Source: Mycoplasmoidaceae bacterium
GTDB taxonomy: Bacteria > Bacillota_I > Bacilli_A > Mycoplasmatales > Mycoplasmoidaceae
Reading direction: 5' to 3'
DNA length: 64,000 bases
NCBI GenBank assembly: GCA_024407815.1
Contig: JAKSVS010000004.1
Location: forward strand, 3,352 to 67,351
Shown here: positions 19,380 through 29,980 of the stretch, one piece after another
How positions within the stretch are numbered: the first letter of the stretch is position 1
Layout: every line of letters begins with the position of its first letter
Notes under the pieces: model-generated
What the model saw: only the letters and a program-made list of their open reading frames with translations
What the model was told of the DNA's origin: nothing
Database searches by the model: none
Position numbers and translations under genes: made by a program

Positions 19380-19879
19380 TGATTTATTTGGTAACAGCAC
19401 ATAACAAACTTAAACAAATATCAACACTCAATCAAACAAAACATTTGAAGTCGGATTTTTGGGAATCAGTTCTAGAGCTTACAAAATATAAAACGGTTTT
19501 GTTATCTACTGATATTTTTAAGCTTTTGAATGAAACGGCTATTCCTAATAGGACAAATGTTTTATTTCGTTCACACAACAAGCAATCAAAACCTATTCCT
19601 AACGTTATTGAAAACGGTAATGTTAAAGAAATAATTTCTACATTTAAAAATTCAAAAGACGACTTGTATATTCTTTGTACAGACAAAACAATTTTAGAAT
19701 ATTTTATTAAAGCTGGAGATTTCTTGATTGATTACACAACAGATGAATTGGAACCTACAGATGTTAGCATTTTTGATGCAATCAATTTTGCTGATTATTC
19801 TCTGCTAACATTGCGTGAATACGATAAACTAATAATAAGATATTTTGTTAGAGAACAAGCAAACTACATAGGTAATTAA
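19379..19879 (+). CDS. DHFR-fold protein, divergent dihydrofolate reductase
   Basis: 166 residues. The overall order fits dihydrofolate reductase: an N-terminal strand MIYLVTAHNKLKQIS, then TVLLST in place of the VIMGR strand, PNRTNVLFRS matching the PNRxNxVLSR segment, DLYILCTDKTILEYFI in place of the IFIIGG strand, and a C-terminal beta hairpin. The Trp/acid substrate motif and the GG of the NADPH site are not recognisable, so activity is doubtful or altered. It overlaps plsC by one base and precedes scpA by two. A different Rossmann-like fold is possible. Confidence 0.55.
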   Translation: MIYLVTAHNKLKQISTLNQTKHLKSDFWESVLELTKYKTVLLSTDIFKLLNETAIPNRTNVLFRSHNKQSKPIPNVIENGNVKEIISTFKNSKDDLYILCTDKTILEYFIKAGDFLIDYTTDELEPTDVSIFDAINFADYSLLTLREYDKLIIRYFVREQANYIGN

Positions 19880-19881
19880 AA

Positions 19882-20652
19882 ATGGACGCATTGAATTTAA
19901 AGCTATCAGATTTTGATGGACCACTTGATTTGCTACTAACATTGGTTAGGGAAAACAAGATGGATATTGAAAATATCAACCTTGTTGCCATTGCTGATCA
20001 ATATCTCAAGTTTGTCTACGGGCAAAAAAACATTGAGATTAATGAAGCAAGCGAATACTTGTTAATTGCAAGTACGCTTGTTTGGATTAAATCAAAAACA
20101 ATCCTTAGTTTTACTGTTAAATTAACTGATGAAGAAAAAAACCAAATCGATTTAGAACGACAAAAATTAATAAACCAAATAATAATTTATAAAAGGTATA
20201 GAGATTTAGTTCCTAAATTAAATGCTTTTTCTCAAACGCGTGGAAAGATGTTCGCTAAGAAACAAGACGATGTTGAAGAAATTTTGGACACAAAAATTAA
20301 TAAAGAACTTTTTGTGATGCCAAAACAAATAAATTTTGCTGCTCTACAAAAAGCAATGCAAAACGCTCTTGATAAATGAAAGTTAAATATTTTCAACAAT
20401 CGCAAGATTGTTGTTCAAGAGGTTTCGGCTGAACAAGTTGAAAAAGAAATTCAAGATATATTTGATAAATATCCTGGTGTTACTAAATATACACTAACAG
20501 ATTTTTTTGAGCTTGTTGATGAAAAATATGTATCAACTCAATATTTTGTTACATGCTTTGTTTGTTTACTAGATCTTGCCAAGAATGGCCAAATAATTTT
20601 AAAACAAGATGATTTTGAAGATGAAATCTTCTTCGAAGTGATAAGGGGTTAA
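19882..20652 (+). CDS. scpA: Segregation and condensation protein A
   Basis: 256-residue kleisin. The N-terminal FDGPLDLLLTLVRENKMDI (residues ~10-28) is the SMC-binding signature, and the C-terminal winged helix (TLTDFFELVDEKYVSTQYFVTCF) binds the other SMC head. With ScpB and SMC it compacts and segregates the chromosome. One TGA-Trp near residue 167. scpB follows after one base. Confidence 0.95.
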
Positions 20653-20653
20653 T

Positions 20654-21211
20654 ATGAACAATAAATCAATAATACAATCAATTTTATACACTGTAGGTTC
20701 CGAAGGAATTGAATTATCATCAATCAAGAAAGTTTTGGATATATCAATTAATGATATTAGGCAAACACTTAAAGAGATGGGAACAGAAATGGCAAATGAT
20801 CCAAATTGTGGTTTATGTATCAAAGCTTTTGGCGACAAATATTATTTGCTTACAAAAGAATCCAACCATGAATATTTAGCTAAATTGGTTAATATTAAAA
20901 CTCGTAATCCATTAACTCCAGCATTGCTTGAAACATTAGCAATAATTGCTTACAACCAACCATGCACTAGACAAAAAATTGAAGAGATAAGAAACACTGA
21001 CCCAACATTTGCAGTTGATAGACTTATCGAGCTTGGTTTAATTGCCAATACTGGCAAAGCGGACACACCAGGTAATCCATATTTGTATGAAGTAACTCAA
21101 AAATTCTTTGAATTATTTGGAATTAAATCAATTAAAGATTTACCACCTATCGAAGATGCAAACTTTAATTTAAGTGATGACGATATGAACTTCTTCGATA
21201 GTTCGCGATAA
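20654..21211 (+). CDS. scpB: Segregation and condensation protein B
   Basis: 185 residues, two winged-helix domains. SIIQSILYTVGSEGIELSSIKKVL is the first, and ALLETLAIIAYNQPCTRQKIEEIR with the following VDRLIELGLI is the diagnostic second. It acts as the dimeric partner of ScpA. A strong terminator follows immediately after the stop. Confidence 0.95.
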   Translation: MNNKSIIQSILYTVGSEGIELSSIKKVLDISINDIRQTLKEMGTEMANDPNCGLCIKAFGDKYYLLTKESNHEYLAKLVNIKTRNPLTPALLETLAIIAYNQPCTRQKIEEIRNTDPTFAVDRLIELGLIANTGKADTPGNPYLYEVTQKFFELFGIKSIKDLPPIEDANFNLSDDDMNFFDSSR

Positions 21212-21234
21212 AAAAAGAGGCATTGCCTCTTTTT
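21212..21234. terminator. Bidirectional terminator after scpB
   Basis: AAAAAGAGGC / GCCTCTTTTT with a 3-base loop, A-rich before and T-rich after, between scpB and the convergent broken gene. Confidence 0.88.
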
Positions 21235-21879
21235 CTATTCTTCCTCTTTTGTTTGTTCTGAGGAGAAGTTGCTTTCTTTAAGATTCTTAATCATTTCATC
21301 TATTTGACTTAGTAAATCTTTTTTAGCTACTTTTAATTCCAACTTAATACGTCTTAGCAAAGCAGCAGTAGATATTAGTCTCCTATAGAAATATGATTTT
21401 TGTCTTAATGTCATGCGGCTTGTTATTTTATGCAAACCTTTTACACAAGCTATAGCTGCCATTTTCTTAACAAAACGAATATCTTGTTGTCATTTACACC
21501 ATACTCTTTCAGAGACGTTGTATTGTTTTGCTTTTGAGTGGTTAACTAGCTTTATGATGCATCCAATCAATGTATAAAGTATGCCCACGCAACCGATAGT
21601 CATTAGACCGGCCCACATTTCAACTGGTATACCCGCATAACTCTTTATGTATGCGAACACAGATATCAATAAGATACTAACAAACATTGTTAATGATGCA
21701 CACAATAGGCACCATCTTAATTGATAAGTGTTTCTGGTAAATAGCAGACGTCCGCATTTTTACAAAACGATGATAATGCCGGCAGCAACTGCTATTCATA
21801 AGCACACAAGAATAGCTGTATATCCAGGAACGGTTTCATTATTACTTACGTTAGTAAGTAAAGAAATATTTTCGTTCAT
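21235..21879 (-). pseudogene. Membrane protein gene interrupted by an in-frame TAA
   Basis: 215-codon reading frame with a clean ATG and GGAGGA upstream, but codon 40 is TAA (complement of 21760-21762). Before the stop lies one transmembrane segment (AILVCLWIAVAAGIIIVL); after it, in the same frame, come two more (around ASLTMFVSILLISVFAY and MTIGCVGILYTLIGCII) and a basic, coiled-coil-like tail ending SEQTKEEE. TGA-Trp codons occur on both sides. Because the frame is unchanged, a point mutation is more likely than an indel. The downstream part could restart at TTG or ATG, so a shorter functional protein cannot be excluded. No homology recognised. Confidence 0.6.
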
Positions 21880-21942
21880 TCTTTTCGTAATCCTCCATAT
21901 CTATATATATAATCATAAATGTAAAAAAATAAGAGGTAGCAA

Positions 21943-22266
21943 ATGAAAAACAACTTAACATACTCTTTAGAACAAATAAAAAAGTTCAACGATTCTGAAT
22001 GACAAGAATTTAGAAAAATGCGTTGAACTCAAAAACAAGAAACATACAACGACAAGGATAACACCCCTGATTGATTCTGGCCTGCTCAAAAAGAGAAAGA
22101 CAATGAAATCAGAAGAAAAGCGTGAGCGAAGAAATGCAACGCATATGCGCAATCTGCAACGCCTGCTGACTGGTTTATGCCAAACAAGAAAGAATACATT
22201 GAATTCCTTGAAAAAGTAGAGATTCGTAAAGCTAAAATTCTTGAAAAGAAAAACGCTAAGAAATAA
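21943..22266 (+). CDS. Small tryptophan-rich, charged protein, unknown
   Basis: 107 residues with six tryptophans, four of them encoded by TGA, which is why it is easily missed. Mostly charged and helical, no membrane segment, C-terminus lysine-rich (KKNAKK). AGAGG lies six bases before the ATG and TATAAT at 21908-21913. A hairpin terminator follows, so it is a complete single-gene unit. The repeated pattern D-W-F and W-A/W-Q hints at a small binding protein, but I recognise no family. Confidence 0.7.
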
Positions 22267-22277
22267 TTAACTTTTAA

Positions 22278-22301
22278 AAAAACTAGGACTGCCTAGTTTT
22301 T
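22278..22301. terminator. Terminator between the small Trp-rich gene and degV
   Basis: AAAAACTAG / CTAGTTTTT, 6-base loop, T-rich on both strands. Confidence 0.8.
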
Positions 22302-23172
22302 ATTTTTTCATTTCTACATAAATAGCAACATGTTTTAATCCTGTGTGGCTAACAACAACCGTTGGAAAGTTCACTGTTGTTTGTGGAATGTTTGAATAGT
22401 GTTTTTTATATGCACTGATAAACATTGTTTTCTTTTCTTGGTTATCGAATGGAACAAACAATATTGATCTAATAATTTTTTGACCAGGATATTCCTTTGC
22501 TATATACTTATCGGTTAAAACAAAAAGATCATCATAGTCTTTTGCCTTATCAAAATTTGTCAATCCATTATCATCAAACAATATAACTGGTTTTATTCTA
22601 AATAGTTTTGCTATAAATGTTTTAGCAGCGCTAACTCTTCCACCCTTTTTAAGTTGTTCCAGATCTTCTACCATTAGGAAACCAACTCTATGCGGAAGCA
22701 CTTGTTCGTCAATAAATTTTTGAACGTTTGCTTCGGTAGGTTCGTTTGATTTAAGGTATTGTTTGACTTCGTCAATAGTTCAAGCGAAACTATAACCAAT
22801 GTCACAAGACATAACAATATTTAAATTAGGAAAGTCATCCCTTACCATCTTTCAAGAGTTTAAATTACCTGAAAGGTTCTTATGAATTGGGAAAACAAAC
22901 ACAACATCGTATTTAGAACACATCTCCTGTGCGTATTTAAACATATCAGGCATAGATGCTTGTGATGTTTTGACTATAGAGGTTTTATTATTTAGGGCAG
23001 CAGTTAAATCATTTTCATGAAAATCTATACCATCTTTAAATGATTTAACATCTGTTCCGTTTTGAACAGAAACACCCAATGGAACAACTTTGACGTCATC
23101 GAATTGGCCATCTTTAAGGTTTGAGGATGAATCAACGATGAATCCAATTTTTTTATTATTTAAGCCTATCAT
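22300..23172 (-). CDS. DegV-family fatty-acid-binding protein
   Basis: 290 residues, typical DegV/FakB size. GFIVDSSSNL at residues 10-19, SIVKTSQASMPDM near residue 68 and the late KGGRVS are the family signatures that hold the fatty acid carboxylate. In Firmicutes such proteins present exogenous fatty acids to the kinase FakA, which suits a membrane-lipid scavenger. Two TGA-Trp codons in the middle. A TATAAA five bases upstream and the lack of a Shine-Dalgarno suggest a leaderless transcript. Confidence 0.88.
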
Positions 23173-23177
23173 AATTA

Positions 23178-23185
23178 TTTATAAT
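23178..23185. promoter_or_regulatory. Overlapping divergent -10 boxes (degV / tRNA-binding protein)
   Basis: TTTATAAT reads TATAAA on the minus strand (5 bases from the degV ATG) and TATAAT on the plus strand (9 bases from the ATG at 23195). Same arrangement as at 14241-14248. Confidence 0.55.
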
Positions 23186-23194
23186 TTAATTAAT

Positions 23195-23797
23195 ATGCTA
23201 AACATATTTTACCAAAACAAAACCCTAAATGATACATTAATTATTAATGTATCATTTGATTCACCCACAGTAATTAAAACTGTTGGCGATGTAACAATAG
23301 GTTATTGTGATGAAAAAGTAGCATTTATAAATGTGACTAACGCATCAAAAAACATTGATAGTAGTTTGATTCCAACAGGCTTACTTTTTCCACAAGACAA
23401 TTTAATTAGCAAAATTAAAGAGCTTTCTAAAGTTGATTTAATTCAATATTTTGATAATGGGTTCAAAGTCGCAAAAATTGAAAAATGTGAAGAAATTGCG
23501 GGAACGCATTTACATAAATGCAAAGTAAATATTGGTAACAAAGTGCTTGATATAGTTTGTGGTGCACCAAATGCCAGAGAAGGTCTTATCACCGTTTGTG
23601 CTACAAACGGAACAATGTTACCAGATGGAAAATTAATTAGTGCTGGTCAATTGCTCGGAAACAAATCAGAAGGTATGCTTTGCAGCTATAAAGAATTAGG
23701 AATAGATAATCAACAAAAGGGAATAGTAGAATTAGATAGTAAATTCAAGGTTGGAGATTATTTTACTGCCCCTTACTCTAATTGCAATAAAAAATAG
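23195..23797 (+). CDS. YtpR-like protein with C-terminal tRNA-binding domain
   Basis: 200 residues. The first 90 form an unassigned N-terminal domain. Residues ~93-195 are an EMAP-II/tRNA-binding OB fold, with KVAKIEKCEEIAGTHLHKCKVN, VCGAPNAREG and the late SEGMLCSYKELG. Free-standing versions bind structured RNA or tRNA. The ATG at 23195 has a TATAAT nine bases before it; a longer upstream TTG reading is rejected because it runs through the promoter. The gene ends in a terminator shared with mnmE. Confidence 0.85.
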   Translation: MLNIFYQNKTLNDTLIINVSFDSPTVIKTVGDVTIGYCDEKVAFINVTNASKNIDSSLIPTGLLFPQDNLISKIKELSKVDLIQYFDNGFKVAKIEKCEEIAGTHLHKCKVNIGNKVLDIVCGAPNAREGLITVCATNGTMLPDGKLISAGQLLGNKSEGMLCSYKELGIDNQQKGIVELDSKFKVGDYFTAPYSNCNKK

Positions 23798-23813
23798 GGT
23801 TTAACCCTATTTT
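23791..23813. terminator. Bidirectional terminator, tRNA-binding protein / mnmE
   Basis: AAAATAGGG / CCCTATTTT with a 5-base loop. The plus-strand gene's TAG (23795-23797) is in the left arm; the mnmE stop is at the edge of the right arm. Confidence 0.85.
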
Positions 23814-25137
23814 ATTTTCCAACACAGAAGTTTGCAAATAATTTGTCAAGGAAGTCTAAATCACCATTTCCGATTAGTTCATTTAACGAATCATAGCAAC
23901 TGTGTAAATGTTCAACCATTAAATCGATAGGCTGTTTCTTTTTTGCCATAGCTATAACTTTATTAATTTCAGTTATGGCTTTGTTTAGCGAACCAATTTG
24001 ATCTGCTGATTGAAGATAAAACATATCAGATCTATTTAGATCTTTTGTTTGAACAATCTTAACGATTTTATCCATTAAAACGCTGATTTTAGATTTTTTG
24101 CAACTGAATAGCAAACCATCAGTCTTGTTTCTTCTTTTAAGATCAGATTTGTTTAAAACTATTAAATAGTTTTTGTTTTTAATTTTACTTAATAGGTTTT
24201 TTTCGTTTTTTGAAATTGCTTTCGAAGCATCAAGAACAAAGATAATCAAATCTGCTTTTTCTAGCTCTTGGTATGTTTTCTTAATACCAAGAGATTCAAT
24301 AACGTTTGCTTTTGGTCTGATACCTGCGGTATCAACAAAATTGAATGTTAAATCTTTGTAATTAATTTTTCCTTCAACAATATCTCTTGTTGTACCAGGA
24401 ATATTTGAAACGATTGCTTTATTTTCGTTTAATAGTTTATTAAGCAAACTAGATTTACCGACGTTTGGCTCACCAACTAAAGCAATATTAAACCCGCGAG
24501 TTAACTTAAATGACAACTGTGAATAATCGTACAATTCCTTGAGTTTTTTATTTAGTTGCAATAACTTAGTTATTAGTACCTTATTTGTTATATTATCAAC
24601 ACCATCGTATTCTGGATAGTCGATGTTGACTTCAATAGTACCGATAAGTTTAAAAAGCTGTTCGATAAAACTTTTAATTTTTTTAGTCAATTTATTGTTG
24701 ACTGAATTTTGCGCTAGTTTTAGGGAAGTTAGGTTTGTTGCATTAATTGCGTTATTTATTCCATGAGCATTGATTAAATTTATTTTTCCGTTTAATAATG
24801 CTCTTTGTGTAAATTCCCCACGCTTAGCATATGTTGCACCGGCTCCAACAAGCAACTCAATTATTTTGCTTGCAATAAATAAACCACCATGGCAGTTAAT
24901 TTCTACAATGTTTTCACCTGTGTATGATTTTGGTTTAACATACTTCATCACCAAAACATCATCAATTGCAGATTTATCTTTATCAAGAATTGTTGTGCGT
25001 TGGATTGAAAATCCAACTTTAGTAATTTTTGGTGAACAGATTTTATTGAGAATACTAAAAGCATCATCACCAGAAATTCTAATGATGTGGATTGCACAAT
25101 TTAGCGGAGCAGTTGCCAATGCAATGATTGTTTTCAT
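23812..25137 (-). CDS. mnmE: tRNA uridine-5-carboxymethylaminomethyl modification GTPase
   Basis: 441 residues, full length. The N-terminal formyl-THF-binding domain starts MKTIIALATAPLNCAIHIIR; the G domain has GEPNVGKSS, IPGTTRD, DTAG and NKSD in order; the C-terminal FCVGK carries the conserved Cys. With MnmG it modifies U34 of several tRNAs. It contains no TGA codon. It is last in the serS-tmk-holB-mnmE operon, overlapping holB by one base (TAATG). Confidence 0.97.
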   Translation of the reverse strand: MKTIIALATAPLNCAIHIIRISGDDAFSILNKICSPKITKVGFSIQRTTILDKDKSAIDDVLVMKYVKPKSYTGENIVEINCHGGLFIASKIIELLVGAGATYAKRGEFTQRALLNGKINLINAHGINNAINATNLTSLKLAQNSVNNKLTKKIKSFIEQLFKLIGTIEVNIDYPEYDGVDNITNKVLITKLLQLNKKLKELYDYSQLSFKLTRGFNIALVGEPNVGKSSLLNKLLNENKAIVSNIPGTTRDIVEGKINYKDLTFNFVDTAGIRPKANVIESLGIKKTYQELEKADLIIFVLDASKAISKNEKNLLSKIKNKNYLIVLNKSDLKRRNKTDGLLFSCKKSKISVLMDKIVKIVQTKDLNRSDMFYLQSADQIGSLNKAITEINKVIAMAKKKQPIDLMVEHLHSCYDSLNELIGNGDLDFLDKLFANFCVGK

Positions 25138-25940
25138 TACTTATTTACCTCGCCCAATAAATCGTAGATTTGATTATAAATCAATACTCTTGGTGAATTA
25201 AGATTTAAATTATCTTGCAACTGAATTATTTTGTTAGCAATTGATGGATAAGCATTTTTGCATATTTCCATAAACAAATTAATGTCAGAATACTCCATCT
25301 TTCTAAAAAGGGACAAAATTTGGTTAGCATAAACCAATCTGTCTGAGCTTGTTAATTTTTTGATTAAATCTAGAAAGTTGATAACTTTATCAAAGTTATT
25401 TTTTAGATCTTCAAATTCATAGAAACATTTCTTAATCAAATTTTTTTCGTTCATGGAAATATCTTTACTATTAAGAAAATTATTTACAGTCTTTTCATCT
25501 TTTTCTAAATAAAAACAAAAACATCTACTTCTGATTGTTGGAATGATGGCATCATAGTTTTTAGTTGTAAAAACAGCATAAACACCAGCTGGTGGCTCTT
25601 CCACAAACTTTAACAAACTATTAAGAATAGATTTGTTTGCGTACTCAATATTTTTAATGACGTAAATCCTTATATTACACTTTTCGATACCTGGTAAAGA
25701 AAACCTTGTCATTAAATCTACTGCTTCGCTTTTTTTCATCTCTTTTCCGTTGTAGATACACAAATCGAAATATTTTCCTTCATCGATTTTTTTGCATCAC
25801 TCACAAACGCCACAGCCGTGTTTAGAACAAATTATTCCTTTCATAAAATCTTTTAAAAAAAGATTAAAGTTAGAAAGGGGCGCCTGTCTAACGATCAGTG
25901 CCTGAGGAATTTTATCTGTAGAAAACAACTTATTTGTCAT
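25137..25940 (-). CDS. holB: DNA polymerase III subunit delta'
   Basis: 267 residues. A zinc module (CSKHGCGVCEWC) sits near residues 38-49. IYVIKNIEYANKSILNSLLKFVEEPP is the sensor/helicase-loader signature of the clamp-loader AAA+ family, followed by IRSRC. No intact Walker A is present, as usual for delta'. Two TGA-Trp codons. It overlaps tmk by 11 bases and mnmE by one, so expression is coupled. Confidence 0.93.
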
Positions 25941-26584
25941 AAGTTTTTAATTTTTTATTGATTGCCTTCTTAACATCGGCAACAACTTTTTCAAATGGTT
26001 GTTCAGCATTAATAACGACTATTCCCTTTGGGAATTTTTTAACCATTTGCTTGTAGCCTGTATAAACTTTTTGGTGCAATGACAATTCTTCGCGGTCCAA
26101 ACGGTTAAATTCTCTTTTGTTGTTTGCTGTAATTCTTTTTAAACCAACTGAATGTCTTACTAAAAGTAAAATAATTAAGTCTGGTCAAAGACCGCCTAAG
26201 ACGTAGTCATTTATTTTCTTAACGCGCTCTTGCCCCAAACCACGCGCAACACCTTGATAAATAAAAGAAGAGTGAACGAATCGATCACATAAAACGATGT
26301 CGTTCTTGTCTAAATGAGGCATGATGTAATCATGAATGTGTTGCGACCTAGATGCAGCAAACAAAAATGCCTCAGTCATTGGGGTAATTTTGTAATCCAA
26401 TTTGTTTAGGATGATATTTCTTATATCTTCAGCAATTGGATTGTTTGTTCCACCAGGTTCTCTAGTTCTGACAACCTTGTTAGGATATTTTTTTAATAAA
26501 TATCTGTAGATTTGGTTAATGACAGATGATTTACCAGATCCATCAGGACCTTCGAAAGTGATGAACAAACCTTTACGGTTTTTT

Positions 26585-26604
<20 letters not shown>
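25930..26604 (-). CDS. tmk: Thymidylate kinase
   Basis: 224 residues. [13 protein letters not shown] is the P-loop, REPGGT the dTMP site and [12 protein letters not shown] the DR(Y/F) motif; [14 protein letters not shown] provides the lid. Phosphorylates dTMP to dTDP. One TGA-Trp near residue 140. It overlaps both serS (20 bases) and holB (11 bases), the same order as in M. genitalium. Confidence 0.96.
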
Positions 26605-27877
<1,273 letters not shown>

Positions 27878-27937
27878 AATTAACTCCTATAAATACTTTA
27901 TATTTTTTTATATAAAAAAATATCTATGATTATTATA

Positions 27938-27943
27938 TATAAT
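27938..27943 (+). promoter_or_regulatory. -10 box upstream of 27955
   Basis: TATAAT eleven bases before the ATG, with no Shine-Dalgarno between them; a transcript with a leader of only a few bases is expected. Confidence 0.45.
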
Positions 27944-27954
27944 ATAGTTAATCT

Positions 27955-28275
27955 ATGAGTAAAAGAATAACATTTGAATTATCACAAGACGAATATGATG
28001 CCGTTTGCAAGATGTGAGAACAAGCAAAGAAATCTCCGATTGCACCAAGCAAGGCATTAAATTTTGACGATTTTTGTAAAGAAATCGTTGTGACATGTTC
28101 AAAAGGTCCAAATTTAAGTGATTTATTAAAAGGTGTTGACCTTAACGATCTTATGGGATCGATGGGTGATTTAAGTCAACTTAGAGACATTTTTTCTGAT
28201 AAGAAAAGTGCTGATGCTAAAAAAACTCAAGAAAAAAAGGATGATGTACCAGATGACAAAAAATACAAAAGCTAA
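27955..28275 (+). CDS. Small acidic protein, unknown
   Basis: 106 residues. The first 50 look like a short helical domain (ITFELSQDEYDAVCKMW, one TGA-Trp); residues 50-80 form a Leu/Gly/Asp pattern (LSDLLKGVDLNDLMGSMGDLS), and the tail is a run of Lys and Asp. No membrane segment. It overlaps the next gene by 23 bases and leads a four-gene run into pcrA. No family recognised. Confidence 0.65.
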
Positions 28276-29251
28276 CATCACCTTAATCTTTTCAATAGTT
28301 AGAAAAAGCGGAGAATTGGCAAAAGCCCTTGAAGCTATATCTAGACAAACTGACAAAAATTGTCATTTGATTTTTGTTTTTAATGGTTGCGGAGCGAGTG
28401 AGAAAGACATTTTTAAAAAATTCGATTTTAGAGGTTTTGAAAAAGTTGAATACGTTTTCTTATCAGAAAACTTAGGTGATGTTTACACTTATCAATATGT
28501 TGAGCGTAATAATAATTTAGCAAAATATCATTATTTGTTTGACTCAAACATCGTTTTGATGCCCAACTTCGTTGCCACTCTTAACAAATTTGTTAATGAA
28601 CATCCAGAAGCAGATGTTGTTAGTTTCTTTGGTGTTCCTAACACATATTTCAAAGATGAATATATAACAATCAACACTTTATCTGATGACTTTTGTCATC
28701 GCCCACTAACATTTTTTAACAATAAATTAATTAGAGTAGGTTTCTTGAAAGAGAATAAGATTGTTCAAAAAAAGTTTAAAACATATCCAACTCTCTTTTA
28801 TATTAAAGTTGCTATGGCCAACCCTAAATGATATTCAATTGGGGAACAAATATGTACCGCTGCTTCTAAACCAACATATTCATTTAATATTATGGATTTG
28901 TTTGATCAATGTCAAATTTGTGTTGACAACTTAGGAAATGAGTGATTTGCTGAGCATTATGCAGAAATAGAATATCTTTGCGTAGTATCGTTATTAAGTA
29001 ATTTTGTTAATGCTGTTTTCAAGAAAAATAAATCAAATCTTTTTTTCCAAAAAAGAATCTTGAACAGAATTGAAAGTTTTATGGAACAAAGCTTTCCGCT
29101 ATGAAATAAGAATGTTTGGCTACATTCAGAAAAAAACAAGAATGATAAACAATATCTTGGATATCTAAGAGATTTTAAGCCAAAACTTTTGTATGTTTTA
29201 AGAGCGTTGCGTAACAAAATATTAAGTGAAGGACATGCAAAACACAAATAG
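28253..29251 (+). CDS. GT2-like (GT-A fold) glycosyltransferase
   Basis: 332 residues. NITLIFSIVRKSGELAKALEAI, then SENLGDVYTYQY and a DxN in FDSNIVLMPNF, follow the order of family 2 glycosyltransferases (nucleotide-binding strand, Asn-Gly acceptor strand, DXD-like metal site). The DXD is imperfect (DSN), so activity needs caution. The C-terminal 120 residues are helical and not recognised. The ATG at 28253 is the most conserved-looking start. TGA-Trp codons cluster after residue 185. It overlaps both neighbours. Confidence 0.6.
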
Positions 29252-29975
29252 TTCAAAAACAAAATTTCCATTAGCTAAACCAGGAAGAAGAATATGAGCA
29301 AAAGTCATCGACATTGCTCTTATTTCTTTAATTGTTTTATCTTTGGGTTTTTTAATTTTCTGTCTGGATCCAAACTTTTCATGAGAAAAGCAATTGGTAT
29401 TACACGACAATTGGAGATATGGTTTGTTTGTTAGCGCTGTTGCCGTCATTTTCTTTGGATTAATGTTTGTATTGCCAATTTTCTGAAAGAAAACGATTGG
29501 AATGAAGATTCTAAATATTTCTTATTACAAAACCAGTACGTCTCTAATTGGTTGGTCTTTATTTAAACATGAACTATTCATCTGGGAACTAATTGTTGTT
29601 GTGTCCTTTGCTTTAGGATGAACACTTACAGGTTTGAATAATCAAAACTTGATTGATTCGCTAATAAGTGGTGTTAATTCGATTTTTGCTTCCAATGTTC
29701 CAGAGGGCATTAATAAAGCTTGTTATTATGTTGGAACTGCCTTCTCTGCTTTTTATGGAACTTTATTATTGTTGTTATTTGCGATTATCATTGGTATTTT
29801 TGTTAAAAGTGGTAAACCAGCTTTTCACGACAAATTTTCTAATCTTGTCATTTATTTTAAAAATAAAGGCGATAATAATCCTACTTTTTCTAAACCAAAG
29901 GAAAGCGATAAAAACAAGATTTTGGGTCCTGGTCAACTTTCTCAAGAATCGCTAGAAGAAATTGGTAATATATAA
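29235..29975 (+). CDS. RDD-family membrane protein
   Basis: 246 residues with four or five membrane segments. [15 protein letters not shown] near residue 18 carries the Arg and Asp of the RDD signature, and [11 protein letters not shown] near residue 85 is the family's second landmark. The C-terminal 50 residues are soluble. Function in the family is poorly defined (ion exchange has been proposed). It overlaps the upstream gene by 17 bases and lies six bases before pcrA. Confidence 0.8.
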
Positions 29976-29980
29976 ATACA

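Noticed and set aside
21842..21861. TTACTTAC/GTAAGTAA palindrome as an operator or attachment site
   Set aside because: It is single-copy as far as I can see and lies inside a coding frame; no integrase or regulator gene is nearby.
23090..23194. TTG at 23090 as start of the tRNA-binding protein
   Set aside because: It would overlap degV antisense and the promoter; the ATG at 23195 lies nine bases after TATAAT.
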